This document shows, piece after piece, positions 63,696 to 64,000 of a DNA stretch of 64,000 bases. A program made the translations under genes and the position numbers. A model generated the notes under the pieces. It saw nothing but the letters and a program-made list of their open reading frames with translations. It searched no databases and was not told the origin of the DNA. Source of the stretch: Bin87 sp963666415 (GTDB lineage: Bacteria > Chloroflexota > Dehalococcoidia > Lucifugimonadales > UBA3495); the NCBI GenBank assembly GCA_963666415.2, contig CAXXPD010000002.1, positions 434,001 to 498,000 on the forward strand, read 5' to 3'. Within the stretch, counting starts at the first letter, position 1. Each line of letters begins with the position of its first letter.

Positions 63696-64000
63696 TCAGC
63701 TTCGACGGGCCACTTCGCCATTGCCAACGTGAAAGTAGGCCGCGCTGTCGCCGAAATGCGCCCGCACCGGCTCAATTTCGGTGGTCGTAATCAGCGCCTG
63801 CCGGTAATTGGCAACCTTTTGCAGCACCCGCTCTCGGCGCGGCGCGTCCATCTCGGAAAACACGTCATCCAGCAGGATGATGGGGTCATCGCGACGGGTT
63901 TGAGACAGATACTCGGCCTCCGCGAGTCGCATCGCCAGGGCGATGGTGCGAGCCTCGCCACGCGATGCGAAAGAGTTGGCGAACAGTCCGTTAGCCAGGA
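63696..64000 (-). CDS. recF: RecF, C-terminal part (runs off the window)
   Basis: Only the last ~100 residues are in the window. FASRGEARTIALAMRLAEAE (ABC-type signature region) and DDPIILLDDVFSEMDAPRRE (Walker B and D-loop) match RecF, the SMC-like gap-repair ATPase that works with the RecO and RecR at the window start. Ends TGA at 63696. Confidence 0.9.
   Translation of the reverse strand, partial: LANGLFANSFASRGEARTIALAMRLAEAEYLSQTRRDDPIILLDDVFSEMDAPRRERVLQKVANYRQALITTTEIEPVRAHFGDSAAYFHVGNGEVARRS

Overview
The window looks like chromosomal DNA from an uncultured, GC-rich bacterium, most plausibly a Chloroflexota lineage of the SAR202/Dehalococcoidia kind. This is inference from gene content and order: dnaX-ybaB-recR-recO; short promoter-to-start distances; and catabolic genes such as paired amidohydrolases, an acyl-CoA-dehydrogenase-like flavoprotein, a sulfite-oxidase-type enzyme and MFS carriers. 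No rRNA, tRNA or CRISPR was seen.

1-9.2 kb is a housekeeping block on the + strand: dnaX, ybaB, recR, recO, a biotin carboxylase with its biotin carrier protein, and uvrA. 9.3-31.9 kb mixes an IS66 element carrying an amber codon, a lipoprotein, several MFS transporters, nadE, a RidA protein, an NYN-domain protein, a methyltransferase, two tandem amidohydrolases, a DUF433/DUF5615 pair, a SIS-domain protein, a CMD protein, a minus-strand run (MFS, DUF6941-like, rdgB, moxR, FAD oxidoreductase, MFS, CoxE/VWA) and an acyl-CoA-dehydrogenase-like gene. 32-39 kb holds a molybdopterin oxidoreductase, an ISAs1 element, a four-domain rhodanese protein, a second IS66 and a cupin.

39.4-55 kb is an insertion-sequence pile-up. 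At 40.96-45.5 kb five layers are nested: a palindromic repeat, a 179-bp MITE, a DDE-type IS, a second DDE-type IS and an IS256. pcrA (45.7-48.2 kb) survives between the piles. Next, one peptide-transporter binding-protein gene (48.44-56.5 kb) is broken by IS5, IS701, IS256 and IS66, the last with an IS110 inside it. Removing the elements at their direct repeats restores one uninterrupted 603-residue frame. The matching permeases follow, the second frameshifted, so the transporter appears dead.

55-64 kb continues with an alcohol dehydrogenase, a GrdB-like gene whose in-frame TGA lies in a U-x-x-C context (candidate selenoprotein), an MscS channel, a Sir2 deacylase and the C-terminus of RecF. 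Two palindromic repeat families (CATTGCGAG-type and CCCTCTCCC-type) are scattered through the intergenic regions, and several mobile elements sit in or beside them.

The most novel signals are: (i) the IS110 element, whose upstream non-coding end folds into two internal-loop hairpins with guides matching both its real insertion site and its own ends, i.e. a readable bridge RNA; (ii) the candidate selenoprotein with a SECIS-like hairpin; (iii) the reconstructable multi-IS gene disruption; (iv) four genes interrupted by single in-frame TAG codons.
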